This document shows, piece after piece, positions 1 through 11,323 of a stretch of 64,000 nt of DNA; within the stretch, counting starts at the first letter, position 1; the number at the start of each line of letters is the position of its first letter. Under the pieces are notes generated by a model. It did no database searches. It was not told the origin of the DNA and saw only the letters and a list, made by a program, of their open reading frames with translations. The position numbers were made by a program, and so were the translations under genes. Source of the stretch: Diplolepis rosae (Eukaryota > Arthropoda > Insecta > Hymenoptera > Diplolepididae); contig JAPYXD010000522.1 in NCBI GenBank assembly GCA_030998225.1, forward strand, positions 3,038,001 to 3,102,000, read 5' to 3'.

Positions 1-142
1 ATAATTTTTTTCTTACTATTAAAAAACTAACAAAGAATATTTACCAGTTAAGTAATATTACTGCGTGTTCTTTGTAATAAAGCTGACTTGGGAACTATAT
101 ACAGATGTATTTTCTAAATTTTTTTCTGCCTTTTTTGTGCAG

Positions 143-492
143 GAATCAAAGCCACATTTCTGGATGCTAAGATGGACGATCCTAATGATGATAATTATAT
201 TTCTGCGCCCGAAGAACCACAATTACACTTCAAGAAATTCTTGTGTTCAATACTCTATGATGGTAATCAAATACTTACCGGAGTCTTTATTTCTAGGATA
301 CATGTCTTAACAGTAGCCTATCGGTTACATATCAACGCGACCACAAGAGTAGACATGGCAAAGTTATCAGTTTCTTACAGCACAAAATTTAATTCTTCCC
401 AACCGTTAGAGCCAATTATATGCCAAGTTAGACAGATTCACATTGAAAACTACACGTATGGATCGTTTGTTAATAATATTGCAGTCCTAGTA
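143..492 (+). CDS. Serine protease homologue, exon A (His and Asp regions)
   Basis: Internal exon of a trypsin-fold (S1) protein. The acceptor is a pyrimidine-rich tract ending in AG at 141-142. The donor is GTAAGTAT at 493. The reading frame is open throughout and ends on a complete codon (phase 0); the exon starts in phase 1. It encodes about 116 residues including FLCSILYDG, then HVLTVAYRL, which matches the VLTAAHC block of trypsins with the catalytic His replaced by Tyr (319-321). Near the end is VNNIAVLVV, matching NDIALL with the catalytic Asp replaced by Asn (475-477). Residues before YISAPEEP look like a short propeptide. A signal-peptide exon must lie upstream of the window. The family assignment is by motif, from memory. 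Both catalytic changes argue for a non-catalytic homologue rather than an enzyme. The clean splice sites argue against a simple pseudogene. Confidence 0.66.
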
Positions 493-1009
493 GTAAGTAT
501 TCAGATAAAAACGCTGTCAAGTTATATCAAATATTGTAGCCATTTTATAAGTACTTCCCTAGTCGAAAGGACATAGCAGGATGAGCAAGTATGTCCTACC
601 CCAATGGAAAAAACCCAGTCGATATTTGCTCCATAAATTGATATTAGAGTAAGATTAAATTTTCCGAACGATTAGATATGACAAAATTTTTTTTTGTCAT
701 CCTAATATCTGCCGTCCAAAGAATAAAGGTAGTTAACTACATTCGACTGGAACTCGAGGAAATCAATAAGCAAACATTTTCTTTCAGAATCAAGTGAAAA
801 AATTATTATTTTTTTGTAATACCATCTAAGACAATTAAGGCATGCTTAAGCTAATTCTTAAAAAGAATTGAGTTTTTTAATAGCAACAATTAGTTTATGT
901 AGTTAGATTTTTCGGATGAAAATACTCACCAAAAAGCCGTAACCACTTATAGCTTTTAAAAAAAGACACCAAAAACTAACTTTAAACTATTGAAGACTTA
1001 TTTAATGAA

Positions 1010-1429
1010 GTGGGGAAATTATTAGGAAAAAAATTGATCGAAGAATCATACAGCTCATTCGCTGCCCCAGTGAAGTTGGCGTACAAACGTAATGAAAATA
1101 AAAAATCGAGAGTATGTATAGATTTTCGAGATCTAAACAAAATAGTAGTACCACAGGCACAACCATTTCCTCTTATTGAGGATTTAACGGAAAAAAACAG
1201 TAGACTGCAAATATTTTTCGTCACTGGACATAAACCCAGCTTTTTGGTCGATATCGCTAAAAATCGAAGATAAAACAAAAACAGGTTTTATCACTCAAGA
1301 AGGCCATTTCCAATGGACCTGTTTACCGTCTGGTCTGAAGACGTCACCAGCAATTTTCCAAAGAATCTTGATCAACATAATAAATAAAAAAATACCTTTC
1401 GAGCTTTACAGTAAACTATATCGATAATA
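1010..1429 (+). pseudogene. Gypsy reverse transcriptase, N-terminal relic
   Basis: The segment 1010-1273 encodes SSFAAPVKLAYKR and VCIDFRDLNKIVVPQ, the fingers/palm start of a Gypsy reverse transcriptase, where VCIDFRDLN corresponds to the VDYRxLN block. A frameshift near 1200 moves the continuation into another frame, where GHFQWTCLPSGLKTSPAIFQ (the LPFGLKNAPATFQ block) is readable at about 1300-1365. The catalytic loop reads YIDN at about 1418-1429 where YIDD or YVDD is expected, and it is immediately interrupted by the mariner-like insertion. Confidence 0.8.
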
Positions 1430-2190
1430 TAAAGGGTTTCCCAATAGGGGTGATATGATTTTGAATGTCCCTATCGGGCTGATTTGAACTGAAATTTTTG
1501 ACGTCTGCTGTCAGTTGTCATCAGTAAGGTTTGCCATTTAATCATGAGTAGTTTCACGCTTCCACAACGTTTGGAAATTGTCCAATTATTTTATCAAAAT
1601 TCGAGAAGTTTTGTCGGTGTTGAAAGAGCATATCGTGCAAAATATGGTCGTCATTCTGCTCCATCCGCGCTCTCAATTCGTCGAATAATCGATAAGTTTG
1701 AGAGTGAATTTACTCTATTGGATACTAAGCCTAAAAATCGTATGCGTACCGCACGTTCTACACAGAATATAGCCGCCGTACAGGCCAGTATCGAGGAAAA
1801 CCGTGAATTGTCCGTGCCACGCCGATCTCAGGAATTGGGCCTGTCCAGGATGACTACCTGGCGTATTTTGCGATTGGATCTTGGCCTGCATCCCTATAAG
1901 ATGATTCTGGCCCAAGAACTGAAGCCTAATGACCATCGTTTGCGTCGGGAGTTCGCAGATTGGGCTCTGGAATCAATTGAAAATGATCCCAATTTTCATC
2001 AAAAAATCATCTTTTCTGATGAGGCGCATTTTTGGCTCAAGTCTCGGGGGACATTTGGCCGATATATTGTTTAAATCATAAATGGCATAGAATATTCAAT
2101 ATAATAAAAAAGATTTCGATCAATTCCGAATGAATATTCAGTGTGTTTTTTCAATTTCAAAACATATCACCCTTATTGGGAAACCCTTTA
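1430..2190 (+). mobile_element. Tc1/mariner-superfamily element inserted in the RT catalytic loop
   Basis: The terminal inverted repeats are about 28 bp, differ by one base, and carry GGGTTTCCCAATA. They run inward from 1432 and from 2188 and are flanked by TA dinucleotides at 1430-1431 and 2189-2190. Removing the element and one TA rejoins the host retroelement reading frame exactly: YIDN-I before, LVFSK after. The element is only about 757 bp, so it is an internal-deletion derivative. It carries the 5' part of a transposase gene (1544-2074). Confidence 0.88.
1544..2074 (+). pseudogene. Transposase, N-terminal half (Tc1/mariner superfamily)
   Basis: An uninterrupted frame of 176 codons from the first ATG after the left TIR. 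The N-terminus (LPQRLEIVQLFYQNSRS) is the first helix-turn-helix region; a second helical DNA-binding segment lies around residues 75-110 (ENRELSVPRRSQELGLSR). The first catalytic Asp is in IIFSDEAHFWL near residue 160. The frame then stops, and the second and third acidic residues of the DDE/D domain are missing, so the protein cannot catalyse transposition. The deletion falls between the first Asp and the 3' TIR. Confidence 0.85.
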
Positions 2191-3432
2191 TTAGTATTCT
2201 CCAAAAATTTCAAGGAGCATATACAGCATTTAAGAAAATTACTAGATGCAATAGAAACTGAAGTATTCAGATTGAAATTTATAAAGTGTGTTTTCACCAA
2301 AGATTGCGTGAAATATTTAGGACATATTATACAGAATAATTGTTTAAGGAAGATAAACTTTTGTAACAAATATGTCAAAGACAGTGCAATAATTTTGACC
2401 CACTACACAATTTGTTAAGGAAAAATCAAAAATTCATATAGACAAGTGAGTGTGAAGAATCATTTAACAAAATAAAATTAGTTTTATGCAGTGAACCAAT
2501 CTTGGGTACATTTTATCTAAAACTCAAAATAATAATTTACACAGATGCTAGCATGAAAGGGATTTGTGCAATATTGAAAAAACCTCAAGAAAATGGTGAA
2601 GAAAAACCAATAGCGTATTTTTAAAGAAAACTGAACGATACACAAAAAAAGAAGAAAGCCATATATTTGGAATGCCTAACTGTAAAAGAAGCCGTAAAAT
2701 ACTGGCAATATTGATTAATAGGGAGAAAATTTGAAGTTTTAACGGATTACAAACCCTTGGAAAATCTAAACTTGAAGCGAAGAACAGATGATGAACTAGG
2801 CGATATGAAATATTATTTGTCACAAAATGATTTTTAAAAAAATGCGCCCTGGCAAATACAATCTTGAAGGAGACTGTTTAAACAGAAATCCGGTGTTGGA
2901 ACCAAACGGAGAAAAAAAGCTCCAAATCGTAAATCTAATGACTGCAAAGGTCATCATAGAAGACCAAATAAGAAATGAAAAGTTATACATACAAAAAAAT
3001 AAACAAATTTAAAAAAGAGAAGTATACTACAAAAGAAGTAACAAAAAAGAAAAAATAATACTCTCTAAAAAATTAAGTATAAAGTTTTTAAAAAAAATTC
3101 ATGAACACTATTGCCAAATTGGCATAAAACAGATGAAAAGTATAATTGGTCCTTTTTACACAAGCAAAAATCTAATACAAAACAAAAGAAATATGCGAGA
3201 ATTGCTCTACATGCATAAAAATAAATCCAGAGGCCAAAATAAATATGGTCTGATATCCCACCTGAGCTCAGCAGAAAACCCCCTTGAGATTGTTTCTATT
3301 GACACAATCGTAGGATTCGACGGAACGAGATAAAAAAAAAAAGTACCTTCACCTATTGGCTGACCATTTTACTAGATATGCTTGGATCACGACGTCGAAA
3401 ACTCAAAATGCAGGAGACTTCATAAAATAAAC
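2191..3432 (+). pseudogene. Gypsy RT C-terminus, RNase H and integrase relic
   Basis: Continues the pol of the interrupted Gypsy element. LVFSKNFKEHIQHLRKLL and CVKYLGHIIQNN (2191-2345) are the RT thumb/connection. IIYTDASMKGICAIL (about 2530-2575) and VLTDYKPLENL (about 2738-2770) are RNase H. About 3085-3330 gives the integrase zinc-finger region (CSTCIKNKSRG) and an ENPLEIVSIDTIV block, where the Asp of SIDTI corresponds to the first catalytic Asp of the DDE core. LLADHFTRYAWITTSKTQ follows near 3360-3405. Many stops and frame changes break it. The DDE core after the first Asp is lost at the 3433 insertion. Confidence 0.78.
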
Positions 3433-4529
3433 ACATTCTCATCATGCAACTTATACTTCGCGCTCGATTTTCTGTACACATTTCAGTAACTTTTTGATAA
3501 ATTACATGATTAAAATAATTTATTTATTTTCTTCCAAATATCTCAAAAAGGCAAAACAATCGTAGACTTTATTTTAAGAAACGATTTTGCAGGACAACGC
3601 TTATTTCCTATCTCACATATTTTGAAGAAAAAAATCGAATTTTTTCAATATTAAAAATCAAAATATAAAATATATATCCTGTCGAGAAATTTCTGCATAA
3701 GAATGTGTAGACCTCATTTAGGCAAATACTTTTCCATCTAAACGTTTTTTATGTATCTCATATATTTTGTCTAAAATATGGAATTCTTGAATTTTAATCA
3801 TATTTTTTGGAATTGAAACGAAAAGTATATGTTTTATCAGAAACTGTGTGAGACAAAATTTGTAGATCTTTTTGAAACGAACAACTTTGTATTTTTACGT
3901 TTTTTTCGTATTTCGAATATTATTGTTAAAAAATTGAATTTTGGCTTTTCAATAGATTTTTTTTAATTAAAAAGAAAAATATGCATCTTATGAAAAAAAT
4001 GTTAAAATTCAAATTTGTAGGTCTTTATGTAGAAAATAATATTGTATCATAACGTTTTTTCGTATCTCGTATAATTTAACTGGAAAATGGAATTTTGATA
4101 TTGACTTTTTTCGAATTTGAATCTGCTGTAACATTTCTAATTTTGATTTAATCAAAAAATGTTATTAGGATAATTTGTAGAGATTTATGGGCACTATCAA
4201 AAACCAGTACTGGAATTTTTGATTTTTTTAAAAAGTTGATTTCAAAAACACAAAAGTAGTGCTCAATCCCTCAATTTTGATTGGATGTGGCTGGTTAACG
4301 AACTTGTCCTTACTTTTTCGGCTCCAATAAAGTGTGCCAAAGCTCAATTCAATCTGATAATTCTATCGAGAGTTATGCCGCACACGACCTACTACAGACA
4401 GACAGACAGATACTTTCGTAAAAACCCTTTTTTCTGACTCAGGGGGTCTCAAAACGTAAAGATTTGATGAAAATTTCAAAAGTCATTTTTCACATAAAAC
4501 CAATACCTTCTCATCGATGATGAGAATGT
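3433..4529 (+). mobile_element. 1.1-kb AT-rich repeat with short terminal inverted repeats
   Basis: The ends are ACATTCTCATCAT at 3433 and its reverse complement ending at 4529. The interior from about 3480 to 4150 is a run of four or more diverged units of roughly 130-150 bp, each containing a version of TTTTTTCGTATCTCGTAT and AATTTGTAGATCTTTATG. The right 170 bp (with TCTATCGAGAGTTATG and a CAGACAGACAGA run) recurs at 55672-55840, and the last 40 bp also at 24346-24378, so this is a dispersed family. No coding capacity is seen. It splits the integrase of the host Gypsy element. Confidence 0.6.
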
Positions 4530-4630
4530 AAAAATCTTCGATGAACTCAGAATTGGACCATATGAAATTGGGAAATTAATATCCAAGTCAATTTATGAAA
4601 TAAACACAGGACATAGAAAGAAAAAGTCAA
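4530..4630 (+). pseudogene. Gypsy integrase C-terminal segment (GPY-like)
   Basis: One open frame reads IFDELRIGPYEIGKLISKSI and on to GHRKKKS, which resembles the GPY/F module at the C-terminus of Gypsy integrases. The frame resumes at about 6493-6600 after the fold-back insertion, just before the polypurine tract. This makes the three blocks parts of a single element. Confidence 0.55.
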
Positions 4631-6492
4631 AGGGCATAGCCGGGTTTCCATGTTGAAAGTGCCCCCAAACCAAATGAAGCTTTGCATTAACCATATTAAA
4701 ATACTTGACAAGAAATGAGTTTTCAGAAATTTGCAGGTCCGCAGCCGCCATATATTGTTTTGCCCTTCTGAAAATAATACAGCACGTGAGGAGTTAAAAA
4801 AAAAAAATTCAATATTTTCTCAAATTCTCTACCTCAACTTCAACTTTTAACCTGACCTAAGGAAAATTTTTCCAAAATCTGAAAATTATACGACATAGAG
4901 TCTAAAATCTTATCTTCAATTTAAGCCAAGAAAACTTAAAAAATATTCATGGGTACCCGTGATACGATTAAAAATGGTCAATCGTATCTAAGTTGAATTT
5001 TAATCAACGATCACGGATCTCGGCCGGTTTTTGCTTGCCTCCTTCGTTGATGCAGGACCGAATAGACCACGCATAAAGGTGGCGCTTAAGTGGAGCTCTC
5101 TTATATGTTCTTTGATCCAAGAACGTGTTTCCTTTATTTCCTTTCCTTTCATTCTTAGTTAATATTTACAATGACTATTAAAATTTTTATTAATGTTCTA
5201 ATTTATAAGAATTTTATGAAATAAAAAATGTTTACATATCATTCTTCTATTCGTTAATATAGGGATAATATTCGATTTAAATAATTGTTAATAATCACAA
5301 ATAACAATAAATATTTTTTTAAATTTAGAATAATTAGAAATAAAAATTACTCATGAACAGAATCAAAAATACATAAAAGAGGGCTCCACTTAAGCGCCAC
5401 CTTTATGCGTGGCCTATACGGTCCTGCCTCAACGAAGGAGGCTAGCAACAAACCGGCCGAGAACCGTGATCATCGATTAAAATTCAACTCAGATACGATT
5501 GAACATTTTTAATCGTATCTCGGGTACCCATGAATATTTTTTAAGTTTTCTTAGCTGAAATTAAAGATAAGATTTTAGACTCTATGTCGTATAATATTCA
5601 GATTTTGGAAAAATTTTCCCTAGGTCAGGCTAAAAGTTGGAGTTTAGGTAGAGAATTTGAAAAAATCTTGAATTTTTTTTTTTAACTCCTCACGTGCTGT
5701 ATTATTTTCAGAAGGGCAAAACAATATTTGTTGAGTATCACTAGACGTGGAATTTCATAAGATTTCCAAATGTATTTTTAAAAATGCCTTATCTCTTTTT
5801 TTTCACTGAGATATCGTGGTTCAAAGTCAGCAGTGATTTTTAATAGCGCTCACAAGCACCATGCGCACAATTTCCGACGGTAGTGTACGTGTCTTGTTTG
5901 CAAGCAAGGTTCCGAAAAACCGATGCAAAAATTTTCGCAACAATTTTTTGCGAACCTAATTAAGAATAAAAAGTGTATACAAATAGAACGTTTACCATTT
6001 TATGTGCCTTGAATTATTGTAGATTGGAAATTTGAACGCAAAAGGCTGATTTTATATGTTTTTAAATTTTTTAACCCCCGTCCACCTCCAGCAAAAATTT
6101 AAAAAAATTTGAAAAAATTACGTCAAAGACCTTTGTTAATGACTAATATTTAGAGAAAAAATCAGAATTGCACCGTGAATTTAAATGCGAAAAAATCGCA
6201 AGCAAATAATTTTGAAATTTTTCCAACCGCGAATTTCGTATCTGAAAATTTGAAAAAAATTTATAATAGTGTATAGTAATGACAAGTAGCATTGTGAATT
6301 TTTTCACAATTTTAGAATAAATAGTTTGGCTGTAAAATTCAAAAAACGAAAATTGCAATATCTATCATTCCTCATTAAATATGGTGGCTGCGGACCTGCA
6401 AATTTCTGAAAACTCATTTATTGTTAAGTATTTTGATATGGTTAATGCAAAGCTTTATTTGGTTTGGGGGCACTTAATTAATACCCTGCCCT
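4631..6492. mobile_element. Fold-back element with long inverted arms
   Basis: The outer arms 4657-4757 and 6378-6475 and the inner arms 4757-5105 and 5375-5735 are inverted copies of each other, separated by a 270-bp loop. Ends read AGGGCA at 4631 and TGCCCT at 6492. The right arm is about 640 bp longer than the left because of an extra segment at 5736-6378. No ORF of note. It behaves as a non-autonomous DNA transposon inserted in the 3' part of the Gypsy integrase. Confidence 0.75.
5736..6378. mobile_element. Insertion of unknown type in the right arm of the fold-back element
   Basis: Comparison of the two arms shows that the left arm passes directly from the sequence matching 5735 to that matching 6379 (around 4757), whereas the right arm carries about 640 extra bases. 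The interior is AT-rich with no coding sequence that I recognise. ATAT occurs at both edges and may be a target duplication, but the AT-rich context makes that weak. Confidence 0.5.
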
Positions 6493-6604
6493 ACGAAAAC
6501 AAGTGACTAAAGAAGATAACGACGAAATATAAACAAGCAAATAAACAAAATAATAATGCATATAAAAAAATTTTCCGCGAAAGTTTTTATCCCAGGAGGG
6601 GAGA

Positions 6605-6937
6605 TGTAAAGTACATTGTACTTTATAAATTATCCGGCGGACTTAAGTCGCATAGATAAGGTAGATTACTGTTCGTGCTAACGAAAAGGGAACAAGACTA
6701 AAGTGTGGTGATAAGGCAAGTTATTGAAAGCTATTAAAGAAATTAATTATTTAACATTTGTAATCAGAGAAAGGGCACATTGTCACATTGGGACATTTAA
6801 TGTCGTTTTTCTTTTCACAGGTCGGTTTGTAAAAAGTGTAAATATTTCTGCATATAATAAATTAAAATATTCTCTTTACAGAGGAACACAACTTGTTATT
6901 ATTCTGCCCTGATTCTAATTATGATAAAACGAGAAAG
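6605..6937 (+). repeat. 3' LTR of the degraded Gypsy element (right end uncertain)
   Basis: A purine tract AGGAGGGGAGA (6594-6604) is followed at once by TGTAAAGTAC, the usual arrangement for a polypurine tract next to an LTR. The right end is not fixed because no second LTR is in the window. GAACA near 6935 is one candidate terminus. An AT-rich stretch follows, and the next element starts at 6981. Confidence 0.5.
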
Positions 6938-6980
6938 AACATTATATACATATATATATTCAATACAACATATACGGAAC

Positions 6981-8303
6981 GAGGGGGATATTTGACTTTA
7001 CCATTAATTTTGACCTTGAGGTCAATTTTCAAGGTCGAATTGAGGTAAGACCCTTTTCTTACATGAGAACCCCTATTTTTGACTGCGGATTTGAAAAGAG
7101 TGGGAAATTTCACGTCAAAAATGACATGCGGAAAAATGGTTTTTGTGACTTTGGAAAGGTAAAAAATTAAGGTCAATTGTCTGAGAAACGACCAGATGCC
7201 CTTTTTCTGAATTATCTTGGTTTTTCGGGGTAAACAAACGTTCAAAATGCTTCACAAAAGTCGATGAAATGTTAAGGTGTACATCACCTTGACCATCGTG
7301 ACCTTCAGGTCAATTTTCAAGGTGACTTGCAGGTCAGGACGATTTTTCTTAGATTGAACTCTGTGCCCGGATACATTTTTTTGTAGACTTCAGGATGTGG
7401 ATTGTTATTCCCCCCCTCCCCCCCCCCCAGCACACCCAAGCAATAACAATCATTCCGGATAAGATGTGATAACAACGACGTGTACGTAGTAAGTTCTGTT
7501 TCCTTTGGGGTGCTTTCTTATCATGATTTCCCCTTGTCTCTTACGTTTAGGGTGGTTGATTAACGTGAGTCCCCTTGCCTCTCACCATTGTTACCAGAGT
7601 TACAATCAGCCACGGAGTAACTGTTCAAAGTGCTCTCCATTGGCTTGAAGACACAAACTTAGACGTCTCAAAACCGTCCACAGTTTTCAGCAAAGTTTCT
7701 CGAGAGATGGCTGCGCAAGCTTTCCGAATTCTTTCCATCAGATCGTCTCTTGTTGTGGGTCGCTGAGCAAAAACTACATTTTTAATGTAACCCCATCAAA
7801 AGAAATCAGGTGATGTTAGATCTGGTGAGCAGTGGGGCCATTCGAATGGACCTCCTCGTACAATCCATCTCTCATTGAATTTAAGTACAAAAAGTCACGT
7901 AGGATGAGTGTAAAATTGGTGGAGCACCATCTTGTTGAAGCCACATTCTTTGTCTTGTTGCTAAGTCAACGTTCTCCAATAGTCTAGGTAAATGGTCCCT
8001 TAACAACTCTAAGTAAGTGTGTCTGTCAACGTTTCCGCCAAAAAAGTAGGATCCAATTAAATAGCCATTTTCTATTACGTACCACACCATAACACTCCAT
8101 CGATTTTATTTTATCCGGGCACAAAGTTCAATCTAAGAGAAATCTTTTCTCAGACATTTGACCTTAATTTTTTACCTTTTCAAGGTCACAAAAACCATTT
8201 TTCAACAGGTCATTTTTGACGTGAAATTTCCCGCTCTTTTCAAATTTGACCTCGAAAATTGATCTCAAATTCAAAACTGATGGTACAGTCAAATGTCCTC
8301 CTC
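6981..8303 (-). mobile_element. Tc1/mariner-type element with long terminal inverted repeats
   Basis: About 200 bp at 6981-7195 and 8145-8303 are inverted copies of each other. A further inner pair is formed by 7345-7375 and 8110-8145. The left arm holds an extra 150 bp (7195-7345) that partly repeats the arm. Between the arms is a transposase relic on the - strand. A C tract interrupted by one T lies at 7410-7428. Confidence 0.72.
7570..8090 (-). pseudogene. Transposase C-terminal half, degraded
   Basis: Reading leftward from 8090, the frame gives YFFGGNVDRHTYLELLRDHL and MWLQQDGAPP, the second catalytic Asp block of DDE/D transposases of this superfamily. After a frameshift, SPDLTPLDFFLWGYLKD-like sequence is recognisable near 7760-7850, and CLQANGEHFEQLL ends the domain near 7620. 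Several stops interrupt it. The first catalytic region is missing. Confidence 0.75.
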
Positions 8304-8912
8304 AGCCCTGGTCAACCTTTGTCCGAACCATTTTTTCGTAGATAAAGTATTTTAGAAGATATTTGGGATTATAGATAAAAATTGATCACCGTGTATATTG
8401 TAGATACGACTCTTTTCTTTGGAAAACGGGCTCAGAGCTCGTGTGAATTACAAGACAAGAAGGCCGTAAATCCATAATGACTTTTTATTTTAGATCAAGG
8501 GGTATTCTTCGATGCTCTTGCCAGAGAAGAAAGCCGTAAGTGCAGTTACGGTACTTTTTCTTAGCAAAGTGATGACGTATTTAAGGTTTCTTCTTATTTT
8601 CGTGTTAGTTGAGACACTTACTTCGAAAAATCTAATAGAATCTGAACTATCATACTTTGGATTTTTTTATTAAAAAACCATTGTGATTTTTTTGTAATGA
8701 CAAACACAGTAAAACGCGAAATTTCTTTAAGAATGGAATGATATAAAAAAGTAATTTTCGTGAAAAATGTAAATTTACGGCCTTTATGTTCTGGACGGCA
8801 GATATGAGAATTCATGTTGGAATCATCTACATCGCTTTCCCTTAACACAATATACTATTATGGATGTTACGGGGCGAGTCTCTTGCCTCTTACTTAATTT
8901 CAAGCTTGCGTA
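8304..8912. other. No gene seen; dispersed repeat fragments
   Basis: AT-rich. Contains GGCCGTAAATCC near 8461 and an inverted related stretch around 8770-8815 that also matches 697-735. I see no coding sequence with support. Confidence 0.4.
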
Positions 8913-9730
8913 TACAGGGTGTGCCATCTAAAATTTGGGAAATATTGAAAATTTACTTCTAAAGTGGTAAGTCTTCTACCCAAACTGTAAGAAATTCACG
9001 AAAAAAATTTGGCAAAAATGGAGTGCCTTCATCGCAGTTTGTTGATCAATTTGTAAATCGGCTTGTGAAAGTGGATCGTTATTGGACAAAATAATCCATT
9101 CACGTTTTTGTCCAGTGCGTTCAGCAGAAAACATTGCTGCTGTTGTCCAGAGTGTGCTTGAACATCCATCAACATCAACTCTTCCTCGTTCTCAGGAACT
9201 GGACATTCCTCGCACTTCTCTGAGGAGAATTTTGCATTAAGACCTCGGTGTGAAGGCCTAAAAAGTTCAAATAGTCCAAGAACTGAAGCCTCATGACCAT
9301 CCGATGCGTTTTCAGTTCGCGCGATGGGCTGAAAATCGCTTGGTCAAAGATGAGCATTTTTACCGAAAAATCATCTTTCATCAATTTGCCTAATCGGAGC
9401 TGTGATTTGACCCCGTTGGACTATTTTTTGTGGGGAGCCGTTAAGGATAAGTGTTAATCTAACCATCCAGAGACGATTGAGGCCTTGAAACACGAAATCG
9501 AAGTAGCCATTCATGGAGTTGAAGCCTAAACAATCGAAAATGCACTGAAAAATTGGCTTGATAGAATGGGGTACTGTAAGACCAGCCGTGGCAGTCAGTT
9601 GAATGATGTTGTGTTTCATTGTTAAATGGGAAAGTTCAGTCTTTCTAATAAAATCTTCCTTTGGAAAAATATCCATAATTTCTTCTTTAAAGCCGACTCA
9701 AATCCTAAATGTTAGATAGCGTACCCTGTA
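8913..9730 (+). mobile_element. Tc1/mariner-superfamily relic
   Basis: The terminal inverted repeats start TACAGGGTGTGCCATCTAAA at 8913 and end with the inverted version at 9730; they differ at several positions. A broken + strand transposase lies inside. About 9115-9360 encodes the helix-turn-helix part (SVLEHPSTS, LPRSQELDIP, ELKPHDH). About 9395-9625 encodes CDLTPLDYFLWGAVKDK through LNDVVFH. The middle, including the second catalytic Asp, has been deleted. Multiple stops are present. Confidence 0.75.
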
Positions 9731-9773
9731 GTACTCCTTGATAGATGCGTAATAGTAAATAGAATTGTCAATT

Positions 9774-10442
9774 TGTTATGCGCACCTTTCCAAAGTGACA
9801 AATAATATAATCCGCTTGTTCCGTCAGAGCATTAAGTCGCCTCGAGACCCTCAATATTATGACGGGAAGTCCTAACAGTACAGTAAAAGGTACAGCAAAC
9901 ATTCACTTTCTGACTGTACACCCTCTCACTCCTTTCTAACAGGAGTCTACTTGACCCGACACCTCTCTCCTATTTACCGCTCTAACTCCACATTTTGAGC
10001 GGCCCACGCTGGAAAATTCTAAGATAAATATAGAAAGCGGAGAAATGAAGACACTCGTTCCCAAACTGCCCCTTCCTGATATAATTGGTGGCAAGTAGCC
10101 AGAGAGAGAGTGAGAAAAAGAGAGGAGGGCGTAGAAGTGAGGACGATGGGTGATACTGGCCTTGCCCTTGAGTTCACAAAATGTACAAGAACTGTATGAG
10201 AGGGAAGAAGCCCAATTGCGAAAATCTGCTTAGAAAAAACGCATCCTTACTCTACTAAGAATTCCCCTTAGTTTCCCCATCTATAAAAAGGGCCTCAAAG
10301 CGACAATTTAGTTAGTTGCGTCCGGACTTTTTTCTGGGGTACCAGAAAACTTCGACTCCTTAAGTATTCACTCGCGGAGGCACCTTAGTAAACTTCCTTC
10401 TATCGGCTCTAGGAACCGATAAATATCTTTTCTCTAACTACA
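9774..10442 (+). repeat. Possible LTR with promoter and adjacent primer site
   Basis: The stretch begins TGTTATG and ends AACTACA. It contains TATAAAAA at 10282-10289 and, about 30 bp downstream, TTTAGTTAGTTGCG as a possible start site. It is followed two bases later by TGGAGAACC, which could be a primer-binding site. No second copy and no polyprotein are seen, so it could be a solo or orphan LTR. This is a structural guess only. Confidence 0.28.
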
Positions 10443-11320
10443 TTTGGAGAACCAAAAGGAGGCATTTTTTTCTTCTCTTTCCAAAACTCCAACTCATCCA
10501 AAGAACTGGTGAATCGCCCTTTTCTGTCGATAACCTGACGTACCCAGGCAGTTTTCCTACAGCGTATCTTCGGGAAACCAAGACATACTCTCCTACTTCC
10601 ATCCAACTATAGCGGGGGACAGGAGTAACCACCCTGAAATTTCTCTTCTAACTTTTCTAAAAGGAAAAGGGAAAGAAGAAGTGCCCGCCCAGGGCCAGTA
10701 AATGAAATGTAAGACCTTGCACCCTATGAAAATATTTATTCCAATAGTTGTAGATTTTTCCATCCGTTTTTCTTCAAATTCCATATTTTTTTAAATATTG
10801 TGCAACTAAACACCATAAGTTTTTTTCTAAATCAAAATTGATACAGTCGTTCTTGAGAAAACAAGTTTTTTCTGTTCTTCTTCCTAACCCAATAACTCCC
10901 ATAAATTTTTTTCAGATCACATCTTTTGGGAAATTTAATCTTACAACAATGCCAAATTATGGCAAATTAACGAATAGGATTCCTGAGGGAGGGGTGAGCC
11001 CATACGTGCTTATTAGAATGATACATATTTAACGATTTTTGGAAATGCTAAGGGGGGACCGGCATTTTTATAAGTTTTTTGTTAAACTGTGAAAGATTGA
11101 CACAATAAAATTCATCGAAGAATATTTAGATGTCACTGCTTAAAATAAAAGTTTTTGAATTTTAATTCATATTTTTTTTAGATTCTGGAGATAATCACCA
11201 TATAAAAAACAATATAGTTTTTTGACGCTTCTTACACTTTTCGGCTTCGCTTACCTGCTTCTGTTGATCTTCGAAATAGTATATTACGTGCCTAGACGCA
11301 CAATGAGGGTTATTGCGTGA
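10443..11320. other. No gene recognised
   Basis: Short open frames on the - strand (10409-10784) have no recognisable domain and no supporting splice or promoter context. AT content rises after 10640. Confidence 0.4.
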
Positions 11321-11323
11321 CGA

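Larger units (their letters stand above)
1000..6937 (+). mobile_element. Degraded Ty3/Gypsy LTR retrotransposon, 5' part outside or lost
   Basis: A broken pol reads from about 1010 to 6600 in the order reverse transcriptase, RNase H, integrase, followed by a polypurine tract (6594-6604) and what looks like a 3' LTR beginning TGTAAAGTAC at 6605. Three other elements sit inside it: a mariner-like element (1430-2190), a 1.1-kb repeat (3433-4529) and a fold-back element (4631-6492). No gag is seen, and the 5' LTR is not in the window. Frameshifts and stops throughout show that it is dead. It lies inside the inferred first intron of the protease homologue. Confidence 0.8.

Noticed and set aside
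3480..4150. Regularly spaced similar words, CRISPR-like at first sight
   Set aside because: Units are diverged, 130-150 bp, AT-rich, with no constant short repeat; eukaryotic context.
10409..10784. Overlapping - strand ORFs of about 65 codons
   Set aside because: No domain, no splice support, two frames equally open.
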